From Nitrospira sp. SG-bin2 (GTDB taxonomy: Bacteria; Nitrospirota; Nitrospiria; Nitrospirales; Nitrospiraceae): a stretch of DNA of 64,000 nucleotides. Location: NCBI GenBank assembly GCA_002083405.1, contig LVWT01000056.1, positions 1 through 64,000 on the forward strand. The letters are read 5' to 3'. Below, piece after piece: positions 43,110-51,593 of this stretch (position 1 is the stretch's first letter; every line of letters begins with the position of its first letter). The position numbers and the translations under genes were made by a program. The notes beneath the pieces were generated by a model. The model did no database searches and was not told the DNA's origin. It saw nothing but the letters and a program-made list of their open reading frames with translations.

Positions 43110-43217
43110 TGAGGACACTCCTTCAGAAACAGAGTCGCATTGTAGGAGATTTGCCATGCGCCAACAACTGTCCCTTGTGCTTCTCGCAACTGGTCGCCTA
43201 GAATAGGCTACCTTTTC

Positions 43218-46049
43218 ATGACTGCGCCAACTCTCATCCTTCCGGAACGATCTCACGCTATCGCGACCGACCTCAGGGCTCGACTTGGCTCGTCGAAAGT
43301 CAAAGACGACGGGCCTACCCTCACGGCCTATGCCGTTGATGCCAGTATTTATCGCATGATGCCTAAGGCGGTCGTACTGGTCGAGTCCGAAGAGGATATC
43401 GCGCGCACGATTGACTATGCGGTAGCGCGAGGTATTCCTCTGACACCGAGGGCCGCCGGCACGAATCTGACAGGCTCTGCCATTGGGTCGGGAATCATCC
43501 TGGATGTCTCGCGGCTCAATAGGATTCTTGATCTCAACCGTGAGGAGAAATGGGCGCGTGTCCAGCCGGGGATGGTCCTTGCCGAATTGAATAAACAGTT
43601 GGCGCGCGACGGATTGATGTTCGGACCGGACCCCTCCAGCGGCGATATGTGCAAACTCGGCGGCATGCTGGCGAACAATTCGTCCGGGCCACATACATTG
43701 CGGTATGGAGCGGTTAAGGACAATGTGCAGCGGATGAGGATGTGCCTGGCCTCCGGGACATGGCTGGACGCGCAATCCTACGGACTGGACGATTCGGCAC
43801 TTGAACGACTGCTTTCGATGATCCCGGCGCTGCGCGAGATTTTTGTCTTGGTGCAAACCCATGCGGATCTAATCCAGGCCAGGAAGCCGAGCGTGAGCAA
43901 GAACAGCAGCGGTTATAACCTCTTTGGTCTTGCCGATGGGCTGGCGGAGGGGCGGTTCGATCTGCCCAAATTGCTGGTTGGTAGCGAGGGGACCTTGGGT
44001 GTTGTGAGTGAAGCCAGGTTGTCACTTGTCGAGAAGCCGAAGGCTACATTGACCGCACTCATTCACCTTCGTCATCTCCAGGAGGTCGGCGAAGCAGTGC
44101 CGCGCCTGCTCGCGCTGGCGCCGAGCGCCTTGGAAGTAATGGATGCCAACACACTCAATCTGATCGGGCGGGCCAAGCATGGCGTGCCGGCTGACGCGGC
44201 GGCGACATTACTGATTGAATTAGAGGCCGATTCCTTTGAGGTGGATCTTCATGAGCGGGCCGAACAGATGGCGGCCGTCTGCCGTTCCTTCACGCTTGCG
44301 TCGGAGCTGACTCTGGCCTTCGACCCCGAACAGCGGGAACAACTTTGGAAAGCCAGAAAAGCGCTATACCCGACCCTCTATCGATTCGATCCGCAGAAGA
44401 AACCGATTAATTTTGTGGACGATGTGGTCGTGCGCGCCGAGCGGATCAGCGATTTGATCCAGTATCTAGAGGAGTTCTTCAAGGAGCAGCGGGTCCCCGT
44501 GGCAATTTTCGGCCACATCGGAAACGGAAACGCCCACATTGTTCCATTACTGAATGTAAATGATACCAGTGACTTTGAGAAGATGGTTCAAGCATATCAT
44601 GAGATTCATTCGGTGGTCTTGGATCGATTCGGCGGGTCGATTTGCGGTGAACATGGCGACGGCCGTATCCGAGCCGAGTATGTGAAGAAGATGTTCGGGG
44701 AGGAACTTTATAACCTTTTTGTCCAAGTGAAAAAAGCCTTCGATCCCGACAATATCCTGAATCCGGGCATTAAGCTCAGTGACCGGCCCTTTACCGACCA
44801 TATCGACTATACAAGGCTCTCTAAGTCCTGCGCGACCTGTGCCAAATGCAATTCAGTCTGCCCGGTCTACGATGTCTTCCAGTCGGAAGACATGAGTGCG
44901 CGGGGCTGGTTCGAAATCGTGACGGCCAAGGATTATAGCTATCTGAATTCCAAGCGAGTTGTGGAATCCTGCCTCAATTGCAAATCCTGCCGGACGATTT
45001 GTCCGGCCGGCGTGGACGTATCCGAGCTTATTCTGAAAAAACGGGCTGAACATCCTAATCGCCTGGCCGGTTGGATTTTCAAATGGCAAGCCAATGGAAC
45101 AGGATTTGATTCGCTGCTACGACGGCTCGGTAAAACACAGCAGCTGTGGGATCGCCCATGGACCAGATGGATCATCGAGAAAGTGACCAGACCGGTTATG
45201 GCAGTACTGGCTTCGACGGCTCGATTGCCGCATGAGTTGTTATTGCCGAAACTGGCGGTGAAGCACTTGCGTGAGCGCTATACGGAATTGATCCCGACCG
45301 GTTCGAATCAGCCACAGCCGAACGGAGTGGCCTATTTTCATGGCTGTGCAGCGAACTATTTCGATGACGGTGTCGGCGATGCGGTGATCGGCGTGTTGCG
45401 GAAGCACGGCGTTGAACCGGCACTGCCTCCGCAGCGCTGCTCCGGGACGCCGATTCAAACCTACGGGCATCAAGATCTGGCGCGAGAGGGGGCCCGGTTC
45501 AACCTCCGGTCGCTGGCGCCGTACGAGACGGTTGTCACCGGCTGCGCTTCCTGTACGCTGATGCTCAAAGACTATCCTGCGTTGTTTGCCGAGGGGGAAG
45601 GGGACGAGCGTCGACAGGCGGAACAGCTGGCTAAAAAGGTGGTGCATATCACTGAGTTTGCCGCGCGTTCGCCGCAGCAGCCGGCAATGGGGAAAACTGC
45701 GGGAAGAACGAAATGCGTGACGTACCATTCATCCTGTCATCTTCGGGCTGCCGGAGTGACTAAGGAGCCGCGCAAGGTCCTGTCGTCATTGCCGGGCATC
45801 AATTTTACCGAAATGCCAGACGCCGATCGCTGCGCCGGCGGTGCGGGGACGTTCATTGTGAAAGATTATGAGACCGCTCAGAACATCTTCAAGCGGAAGG
45901 CGCGCGCGGTTGAGCAGTCAGGCGCAGACGTGGTGGCGACGAGTTGTCCGGCCTGCATGATTCAGCTGAAGAATGGCTTGCGCGATCGGGCGGAAGTCAA
46001 ACATGTCGCACAGCTATTGCGCGAGGCCTACGAAGCCGCCGACTCATAG
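43218..46049 (+). CDS. FAD-linked / Fe-S 2-hydroxyacid oxidoreductase (GlcD-GlcF fusion type)
   Basis: A 943-residue fusion. Residues 1-220: FAD-binding PCMH domain (TPRAAGTNLTGSAIGSGIILD, GGMLANNSSGPHTLRYG). 270-525: FAD oxidase C domain with FGHIGNGNAHIVPL and GEHGDGRIRAEYV. 535-620: two 4Fe-4S motifs (CATCAKCNSVCP, CLNCKSCRTICP). 690-940: two CCG-type Cys-rich domains (FHGCAANYF, GCASCTLMLKDYP, SSCHLRAAG, SCPACMIQLKNG). Relatives oxidise D-lactate, glycolate or D-2-hydroxyglutarate and pass electrons to the respiratory chain. Substrate cannot be told from sequence. Divergent partner is a 2-hydroxyacid dehydrogenase. Confidence 0.93.
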   Translation: MTAPTLILPERSHAIATDLRARLGSSKVKDDGPTLTAYAVDASIYRMMPKAVVLVESEEDIARTIDYAVARGIPLTPRAAGTNLTGSAIGSGIILDVSRLNRILDLNREEKWARVQPGMVLAELNKQLARDGLMFGPDPSSGDMCKLGGMLANNSSGPHTLRYGAVKDNVQRMRMCLASGTWLDAQSYGLDDSALERLLSMIPALREIFVLVQTHADLIQARKPSVSKNSSGYNLFGLADGLAEGRFDLPKLLVGSEGTLGVVSEARLSLVEKPKATLTALIHLRHLQEVGEAVPRLLALAPSALEVMDANTLNLIGRAKHGVPADAAATLLIELEADSFEVDLHERAEQMAAVCRSFTLASELTLAFDPEQREQLWKARKALYPTLYRFDPQKKPINFVDDVVVRAERISDLIQYLEEFFKEQRVPVAIFGHIGNGNAHIVPLLNVNDTSDFEKMVQAYHEIHSVVLDRFGGSICGEHGDGRIRAEYVKKMFGEELYNLFVQVKKAFDPDNILNPGIKLSDRPFTDHIDYTRLSKSCATCAKCNSVCPVYDVFQSEDMSARGWFEIVTAKDYSYLNSKRVVESCLNCKSCRTICPAGVDVSELILKKRAEHPNRLAGWIFKWQANGTGFDSLLRRLGKTQQLWDRPWTRWIIEKVTRPVMAVLASTARLPHELLLPKLAVKHLRERYTELIPTGSNQPQPNGVAYFHGCAANYFDDGVGDAVIGVLRKHGVEPALPPQRCSGTPIQTYGHQDLAREGARFNLRSLAPYETVVTGCASCTLMLKDYPALFAEGEGDERRQAEQLAKKVVHITEFAARSPQQPAMGKTAGRTKCVTYHSSCHLRAAGVTKEPRKVLSSLPGINFTEMPDADRCAGGAGTFIVKDYETAQNIFKRKARAVEQSGADVVATSCPACMIQLKNGLRDRAEVKHVAQLLREAYEAADS

Positions 46050-46056
46050 CAAAAAA

Positions 46057-46158
46057 CGTGAAGCGTCATTCGTGAAGCGTATCTCGTTTGTGATGGGACA
46101 AAAATAATCACAGAAGTCTGACTGCACTGGTCGCGAAATACGCTTCACGAGATACGAG
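46057..46158. repeat. REP-like element, copy C
   Basis: CGTGAAGCGTCATTCGTGAA followed by GCGTATCTCG on the left, and GAAATACGCTTCACGAGATACG on the right in near-complementary form, so the whole folds back around a unique middle of about 50 bp. The words match copy B in riboswitch 1. It sits between the oxidase stop and the MoaD-like gene. Confidence 0.7.
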
Positions 46159-46170
46159 GAACGAGGATTC

Positions 46171-46449
46171 ATGGTGACCATTCTGGTGCTCGGTAATACA
46201 TTGCGCGATGCGGTCGGGGAGAATGAGATCGAGGTCGGCCTGACGGAGCCGACGACGGTGAAGAAGATGATCGAGGCGAACCCCGACCGGCTTGGCGGAC
46301 TGCGCCGATTTCTTGTCGATAGAGAGACGCTTATCACGGTGAATAAACGAATCGGCTCGGAAGATTCGCCGGTCAAGAACGGCGACGTGGTCAAATTCTC
46401 ATTTCAATCCCGTACCTCCTATGACGGGACCAGAGACATCCCTACATGA
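46171..46449 (+). CDS. MoaD/ThiS-like beta-grasp protein
   Basis: A 92-residue small ubiquitin-like protein: MVTILVLGNTLRDAVGENEI, TTVKKMIEANPDRLGGL, ITVNKRIGSEDSPVKNGDVV and FSFQSRTSYDGT. The beta-grasp pattern (NG-D-V near the end) fits the MoaD/ThiS superfamily of sulfur carriers. It lacks the C-terminal Gly-Gly that is thiocarboxylated in true carriers and has about 12 extra residues, so processing or a non-carrier role must be considered. SD GAGGAACGAGG precedes ATG 46171. No activating E1-like gene is nearby. Confidence 0.75.
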   Translation: MVTILVLGNTLRDAVGENEIEVGLTEPTTVKKMIEANPDRLGGLRRFLVDRETLITVNKRIGSEDSPVKNGDVVKFSFQSRTSYDGTRDIPT

Positions 46450-46552
46450 ATGTATCGTGATGGTGTGTGCTGTCTCCCTCTGCATCGTCACCGTATCCAT
46501 AAATCGAGAGATCTCCATGAGCAGTCACACGTGTCTGGAGTAGCACGACCCT

Positions 46553-47860
46553 GTGGAAATCAACGAGCCCCCGGCACATAGAGGCATCGGTAGAATCCGG
46601 TTGCCGCTCTATCAGCAAGTGCTCATCGCTGTGATGAGTGGCGGACTTCTTGGCGTGTTGTTCGGACAGGAGCCGTATCTTGGCGGCCTTCGCAATGAGC
46701 AACTGGGGAAGCTTGGTCTGATCGTCGTCTCCATCCTCAAGACTCTCGCCATTCCACTCATCTTCTTTGCGATCATTGACGCGCTGATCAGAACGACCAT
46801 CCCCTTACGCCAGGGGGGCAAGTTGCTTGTTATTTGTTTCGTGAATGTGACGGTCGCGATGACGATCGGGTTGAGCATTATGAACAGTTGGCAGCCGGGC
46901 CTCTTGTGGTACGGGCATGTGGACGATCTACTCCACATCGTGCCGGAAACGAAAACGGCGCCGGCGTTCACGTCATCCAACCATCCGTTACAGGATCTCG
47001 CCGCCTATATTCCCCGCACCATTGCAGAGCCATTCTCTAGCCACAATATCATCGGGGTGGTGTTTCTAGCCCTTGTCATTGGTGTTGCCGTCCGTGTGCT
47101 GCATAACAAGTCGGCACAGACGGGTGGGGTTATCGACTGGGTTGTGCAGGCCATCCAGCGCATCTATGAATGGCTGGTGAAGATTCTCGGCTGGATCATC
47201 CTGATTGTCCCCATCGCCGTCTTCGGCATCGTGGCGCAGGTCGTCGGCAAATCCGGTCTCGGCGTCTTCTCGGTCTTGTGGATTTTTCTCGTGGCCATGC
47301 TGGCCGGACTCGCCATTCATTCACTGATCTATTACCCGCTCATCGCCTGGTTCATCGGGAAAAAATCGCCTAAGGTCTATGTCGGGCAGGGAGCCGACGC
47401 GATCATGACCGGGCTCTCCTGTAACAGCAGCCTCGCCACTGTCCCCGTGACGCTCCGGTGCCTTGAACGTATGAATGTGTCTGCACAGTCATCGCGGCTG
47501 GCCGCCTGTGTCGGGACCAATCTCAATAACGACGGCATCACTCTCTATGAAGCCATGGCTGCCTTGTTCCTGGCCCAGGCGCTTGGCTTCGACCTGACGG
47601 TTGGCAAACAGCTCGTGATCGTGGTCGCCTCCATTATCGCAGGAGCCGGTGTTGCAGGGATTCCCGAAGCAGGAATGATTATCATGCCGCTGGTCCTCAC
47701 CGCCGCAGGCCTGCCGAACGAAGTGATCCTGGCTTCGATTCCACTCATTATGACCGTGGATTGGATCATCGCCCGCGCCCGCTCTGCCGTGAACGTCATG
47801 AGCGACATGCTCGTGGCGATCTTGCTCGATGCGGGACGACAGACAGCCCTCCACAAGTGA
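46553..47860 (+). CDS. Dicarboxylate/amino acid:cation symporter (DAACS family)
   Basis: Inner-membrane Na+- or H+-coupled symporter, 435 residues with about eight helices and two reentrant hairpins. Family marks: LAIPLIFFAIIDALIR, the Ser-rich hairpin GLSCNSSLATVPVT, the GTNLNNDGITLYEAM motif (counterpart of NMDGT) and GVAGIPEAGMIIMP. Substrates may be C4-dicarboxylates or glutamate/aspartate. GTG 46553 start without strong SD; an alternative TTG lies further down. It is separated from the MoaD-like gene by about 100 bp. Confidence 0.92.
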   Translation: MEINEPPAHRGIGRIRLPLYQQVLIAVMSGGLLGVLFGQEPYLGGLRNEQLGKLGLIVVSILKTLAIPLIFFAIIDALIRTTIPLRQGGKLLVICFVNVTVAMTIGLSIMNSWQPGLLWYGHVDDLLHIVPETKTAPAFTSSNHPLQDLAAYIPRTIAEPFSSHNIIGVVFLALVIGVAVRVLHNKSAQTGGVIDWVVQAIQRIYEWLVKILGWIILIVPIAVFGIVAQVVGKSGLGVFSVLWIFLVAMLAGLAIHSLIYYPLIAWFIGKKSPKVYVGQGADAIMTGLSCNSSLATVPVTLRCLERMNVSAQSSRLAACVGTNLNNDGITLYEAMAALFLAQALGFDLTVGKQLVIVVASIIAGAGVAGIPEAGMIIMPLVLTAAGLPNEVILASIPLIMTVDWIIARARSAVNVMSDMLVAILLDAGRQTALHK

Positions 47861-47914
47861 CCGTACCCGGACCTTGTCTGCGTTAGCTTCTCGCATTCCG
47901 TCTGGCCGCCCTGT

Positions 47915-48715
47915 ATGCTCGGCATCGCTATGGCTCGCTGGCTGCTCCCGACACAGGACCCCTGGTCTACACCGTTCGCCGAAACGTTGCTGTCGCAATT
48001 ATCGTTGGCACCGGGCCTGCACATTCTCGACGTCGCATCGGGACATGGCATTCCCGCCTTCTATCTTGCTGAGCAGGTCGGCCCAACAGGACACGTGCTT
48101 GGCATCGATCTCAGCGCCGGCCAAGTCGCCCGTGCTCAGGCCATTCAAGGCACACAGCTCCCTTGGTTGTCGTTCGCATGCCACGATGTCCGCACGCTGC
48201 CGGATGAATTGCCCCTGTTCGATCGCATCACCGGAAACCTCTCCGTCATGTTTTTCCGTCCCAACCGCGAGGAGACCCTGCGAGGGTTGATTCGCCACTT
48301 GAAGCCCGGCGGCCAGCTGGTGCTGACCTTTCCGTCGCTCGGCACGTTCGACTCGCTGTGGCAACGGGTCGATCATGAATTGCTTCGACGAGGGCACAGT
48401 GCAGAGCGAGAACGTTTCCATGTTTATCTGGCCGAGCGGCCTTCAGCGAAAGATGCCCGTCGGTGGCTTTCGGCTTTCGCAATGATCGGCATTGCGGTGA
48501 TTGAACAGCCGTTGGAAGTAGTCAGTGGGCCAGGCCGGGCTTTTCTGAATCATCCGTTGCTCCGCGGGGGATTCTTGGACGACGTGTACGAGTGTTTTGA
48601 GGATCAAAGGCAGGCAGACGACATGATGAGGGCGATCTCGGCGGACCTGGCCAGTTTCAGCCCGCTTATCGCCCTGCGCTGCGTGATGTCGGGCTGGAAG
48701 GCTGCCGCGCGCTAG
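47915..48715 (+). CDS. SAM-dependent methyltransferase
   Basis: Class I methyltransferase of 266 residues. Motif I LDVASGHGIPAFYLAE and post-I acidic VLGIDLS bind SAM; a DVRTLPDELPLFDRI segment and LKPGGQLVLTF follow. Substrate unknown. ATG 47915 or 47930 could start it; neither has a convincing SD. Its stop TAG overlaps the stop of hrpB on the other strand within a CTAG palindrome. Confidence 0.85.
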   Translation: MLGIAMARWLLPTQDPWSTPFAETLLSQLSLAPGLHILDVASGHGIPAFYLAEQVGPTGHVLGIDLSAGQVARAQAIQGTQLPWLSFACHDVRTLPDELPLFDRITGNLSVMFFRPNREETLRGLIRHLKPGGQLVLTFPSLGTFDSLWQRVDHELLRRGHSAERERFHVYLAERPSAKDARRWLSAFAMIGIAVIEQPLEVVSGPGRAFLNHPLLRGGFLDDVYECFEDQRQADDMMRAISADLASFSPLIALRCVMSGWKAAAR

Positions 48716-51237
48716 GGTGCTCTTCGTTTGGCCTTCGCTGTCGGAGGGGCGGTGAGGGGATCGTCTGGCCAGTGATGCTTGGGATAGCGGCCGCGCAGTT
48801 CTTTCCGCACATCGTGGTAGGTGTTGCGCCAGAACCCGGCCAGGTCTTGGGTGACTTGAACCGGCCGTTTGGCCGGCGACAGCAGATGCAGCGTGACGGG
48901 AATCCTGCCGCCTGCCACACGGGGTGTATCCTGGCAACCGAACAGTTCTTGCAGCCGCACGGCCAGTACGGGCATCTCAGAGCCCTCGTAATCGAGTCGG
49001 ACATGGGAGCCGCTCGGCACGGTGAGATGAGTTGGGGCGAGACGGTCCAGTTGCTGTCGCTGCTCCCACGTCAGCAACGCATGGAGCGGCGTGGCGAGAT
49101 CCATCCGCCTGACGCGATCCAGCGTGGTGATGCCGGTGAGATAGGGACCGAGCCACTGATCGATGGTGTGCAACAAGGTCTCATCTGACAGATCGGGCCA
49201 GCGCGACTCACTCCCATCGGCTCGGCGGAGTAACTGGACGCGGGCGCGCCATTGCTGCAACTCTGGCGTCCAGCCCAGCGCGGCCAGTCCTGTCTGCCGA
49301 ACTCCCTGCACGAGCGCAGCTGTGATCTGCGAAGGATCGGGTTTCGAGAGAGGCTGTTGTGAGAGTACGAGTGATCCTAAGAGGTGTTGTCTCGTCGCCC
49401 GCACACTCTGGGTCTTGTCATCCCATGCCACCGTCTCAGCCTCTACAATGTCTTGTTCATACAGGTCCGCCAAGGCAGTCCCCGATACCGGCGCGGCCAG
49501 ATCGATGCGGGCCCATTGTTGCCCGCCGTCCAACTCAGCAATGACGAGGTAGTCTTCCGTGCCGAGCGGGTCGGGGCCGGCAAAGGAAGCGCCACGCCCA
49601 TTGGCCATCAGATATCGTGACTCACCGCCGTCCTGCCGCTGGGCGATCCGGTCAGGATAGGCCAGCGCCAGCAGGAGCCCCACCTGATCAAGTTGATCCT
49701 TCGCATGTGACCGTTCTGCCGTTGTGGATCGGGCAAGCTGCCGGCGCCAGAGATCTGCCGTCCGTTTGATATGCTGGGCAGCGCCACGATCGATCGTCGC
49801 GCCGCCGGCTGGATCCTGTTGCCCATACAGGGCATCGAGTCTGATCCGGAGATCGGCATTCCGGCGCCCCTGATGGTGTCGGAATATATCGCGTTCACTC
49901 AGGAGTGCCGCGACGTCGCAGGCGAGAGTCGCCATGCGCAGAGACTGCGCCCTGAGAATCATATGTGCAAGGCGCGGATGCAGCGACAGTTCGGCCATCG
50001 CTCGTCCGTGAGGAGTGATGCAGCTGTTGGAATCCAGGGCGCCCAATCGGGTCAACAATTCTCTTGCCTGTGTGACCGTTCTCGAAGGCGGAGGGGTCAA
50101 CCAGGATAGTTCAGACGGATTGTGTATGCCCCACAGCGCAAGTTCCAAGACGAGCGGAGTAAGATCGGCTTCCAGTATTTCCGGAGGTCGGCGAGGAGTG
50201 AGAGATAGTTGCTCCCGCTCGGTCCAGAGGCGGTAACAGATCCCCGGTTCCAGGCGTCCGGCTCGACCACGCCGTTGCTCAGCGGAGTCCTGCGTGACAC
50301 GACTGGTCTCCAATCGGGTCAAGCCAGAGCGGGGATCGAACCTCGGGGCGCGTAACTGCCCCGCATCGATCACGACACGCACACCGTCGATCGTCAGGCT
50401 GGTTTCGGCGATCGATGTTGCCAGCACGATTTTTCTAACGCCCGGTTTGGCAGGTTCGATGGCGGCGTCCTGTAACGCTTGTGGCAAATCGCCGTGAAGC
50501 GGCGCGACAAGTATGTTCGGCCCAAGGGCTGCGTCGAGCAGCGTCCGTTCGATCCGCCGAATGTCCGCCATGCCAGGCAGAAAAACCAAGAGACTTCCCT
50601 GTTCGTGTGCGAGCGCCCGTCGGATAATTTGGGTGACGGCGAGGTCGATACGGCCGGAAACCGGCTGGTCCAGATAGCAGGTTTCGACCGGAAACATCCG
50701 GCCGTCGCATCGGATCGTCGGTGCCTGGCCGAGCAGTAATCCGACCGGGCCGCAGTCCAGCGTAGCCGACATGACAAGCAGGCGGAGATCCGGACGAAAC
50801 AGCCGTTGTGTTTCCAGGCAAAGCGCCAACCCGGTATCTGCCTGCAGGCTCCGCTCGTGAAACTCGTCGAACAGGACCATCGCGTAGGCCTCAAGCGACG
50901 GATCATGCTGGAGCAGGCGCGTGAGAATTCCTTCCGTGACCACCTCGATTCGCGTCCTTGGTCCAACCTTCGTATCCAGCCGCATCCGGTAGCCCACCGT
51001 TTCACCGACTGATTCATTGAGTGTGACGGCCATCCGATGGGCTGCTGTACGGGCGGCCAGTCGGCGCGGTTCCAGCATGAGGAGTTTCTTGCCGTGGAGC
51101 CAGGAGGCGTCGAGGAGGGCCAGGGGGATGCGAGTGGTTTTGCCGGCTCCGGGAGGCGCGGTTAAGACCGCATTAGGCCTATCCCGAAGAGTTCGCAGGA
51201 TTTCCGGTAGCACGGCTTCTATTGGCAAGCTGGACAT
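48712..51237 (-). CDS. hrpB: ATP-dependent RNA helicase HrpB
   Basis: DEAH-box helicase of about 841 residues. Walker A LTAPPGAGKTTRIPLAL, FDEFHERSL (DEAH variant DEFH, usual in HrpB), SATLDCG (motif III), motif V region ATSIAETSLTIDGV and motif VI QRRGRAGR. The C-terminal part ends in the HrpB-specific segment YHDVRKELRGRYPKHHWPDDP. Start at 51237 gives MSSLPIEAVLPEILRTLRD, matching family N termini; the frame continues upstream to 51336 without similarity. Cellular role is poorly known. Confidence 0.94.
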   Translation of the reverse strand: MSSLPIEAVLPEILRTLRDRPNAVLTAPPGAGKTTRIPLALLDASWLHGKKLLMLEPRRLAARTAAHRMAVTLNESVGETVGYRMRLDTKVGPRTRIEVVTEGILTRLLQHDPSLEAYAMVLFDEFHERSLQADTGLALCLETQRLFRPDLRLLVMSATLDCGPVGLLLGQAPTIRCDGRMFPVETCYLDQPVSGRIDLAVTQIIRRALAHEQGSLLVFLPGMADIRRIERTLLDAALGPNILVAPLHGDLPQALQDAAIEPAKPGVRKIVLATSIAETSLTIDGVRVVIDAGQLRAPRFDPRSGLTRLETSRVTQDSAEQRRGRAGRLEPGICYRLWTEREQLSLTPRRPPEILEADLTPLVLELALWGIHNPSELSWLTPPPSRTVTQARELLTRLGALDSNSCITPHGRAMAELSLHPRLAHMILRAQSLRMATLACDVAALLSERDIFRHHQGRRNADLRIRLDALYGQQDPAGGATIDRGAAQHIKRTADLWRRQLARSTTAERSHAKDQLDQVGLLLALAYPDRIAQRQDGGESRYLMANGRGASFAGPDPLGTEDYLVIAELDGGQQWARIDLAAPVSGTALADLYEQDIVEAETVAWDDKTQSVRATRQHLLGSLVLSQQPLSKPDPSQITAALVQGVRQTGLAALGWTPELQQWRARVQLLRRADGSESRWPDLSDETLLHTIDQWLGPYLTGITTLDRVRRMDLATPLHALLTWEQRQQLDRLAPTHLTVPSGSHVRLDYEGSEMPVLAVRLQELFGCQDTPRVAGGRIPVTLHLLSPAKRPVQVTQDLAGFWRNTYHDVRKELRGRYPKHHWPDDPLTAPPTAKAKRRAP

Positions 51238-51308
51238 GGTAGGGTTCAGCACTCCTTGCGAAGTGAGACTGTACCAGACTTGCAAGGATAAGGGAGCGTT
51301 TTTCGGGC

Positions 51309-51506
51309 ATGGCACTCTATCGATGGACGGAAGCAAAACCCACGGATCCAGGCTGGTATTGGTTTCGTGGGCAGGCCCATGAAGCAGATCCGTTCATCGT
51401 GTTGGTAGATGCCGTGGGGCAGTTCCAATGGCCGGACGGCGGATATCAAGAAGTCGCACTGGCCAAAGGGGAGTGGGCAGGGCCGATCGAGGAACCAGAA
51501 GAATAG
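51309..51506 (+). CDS. Small hypothetical protein, Trp-rich
   Basis: 65 residues: MALYRWTEAKPTDPGWYWFR then GQAHEADPFIVLVDAVGQFQ and a C-terminal GEWAGPIEEPEE. It is short, acidic and Trp-rich; WYWxR ... W.GPI..P patterns occur in small conserved or phage-related proteins, but I do not know a function. Divergent from hrpB; a GGGAG lies about 14 bp upstream of the ATG. Confidence 0.68.
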   Translation: MALYRWTEAKPTDPGWYWFRGQAHEADPFIVLVDAVGQFQWPDGGYQEVALAKGEWAGPIEEPEE

Positions 51507-51593
51507 CTGAATATCATCCGGTCGTCCATCTTGCCTGCTGCCAGCGCACACAAGTCAATGACGCATAGGAATCACATAGAAAGGTAGCACTGC

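Noticed and set aside
42147..43862. A 571-codon version of the 2-hydroxyacid dehydrogenase
   Set aside because: The added N-terminal half runs antisense through the divergent FAD oxidase; a good start with AAGGAG exists at 43109.
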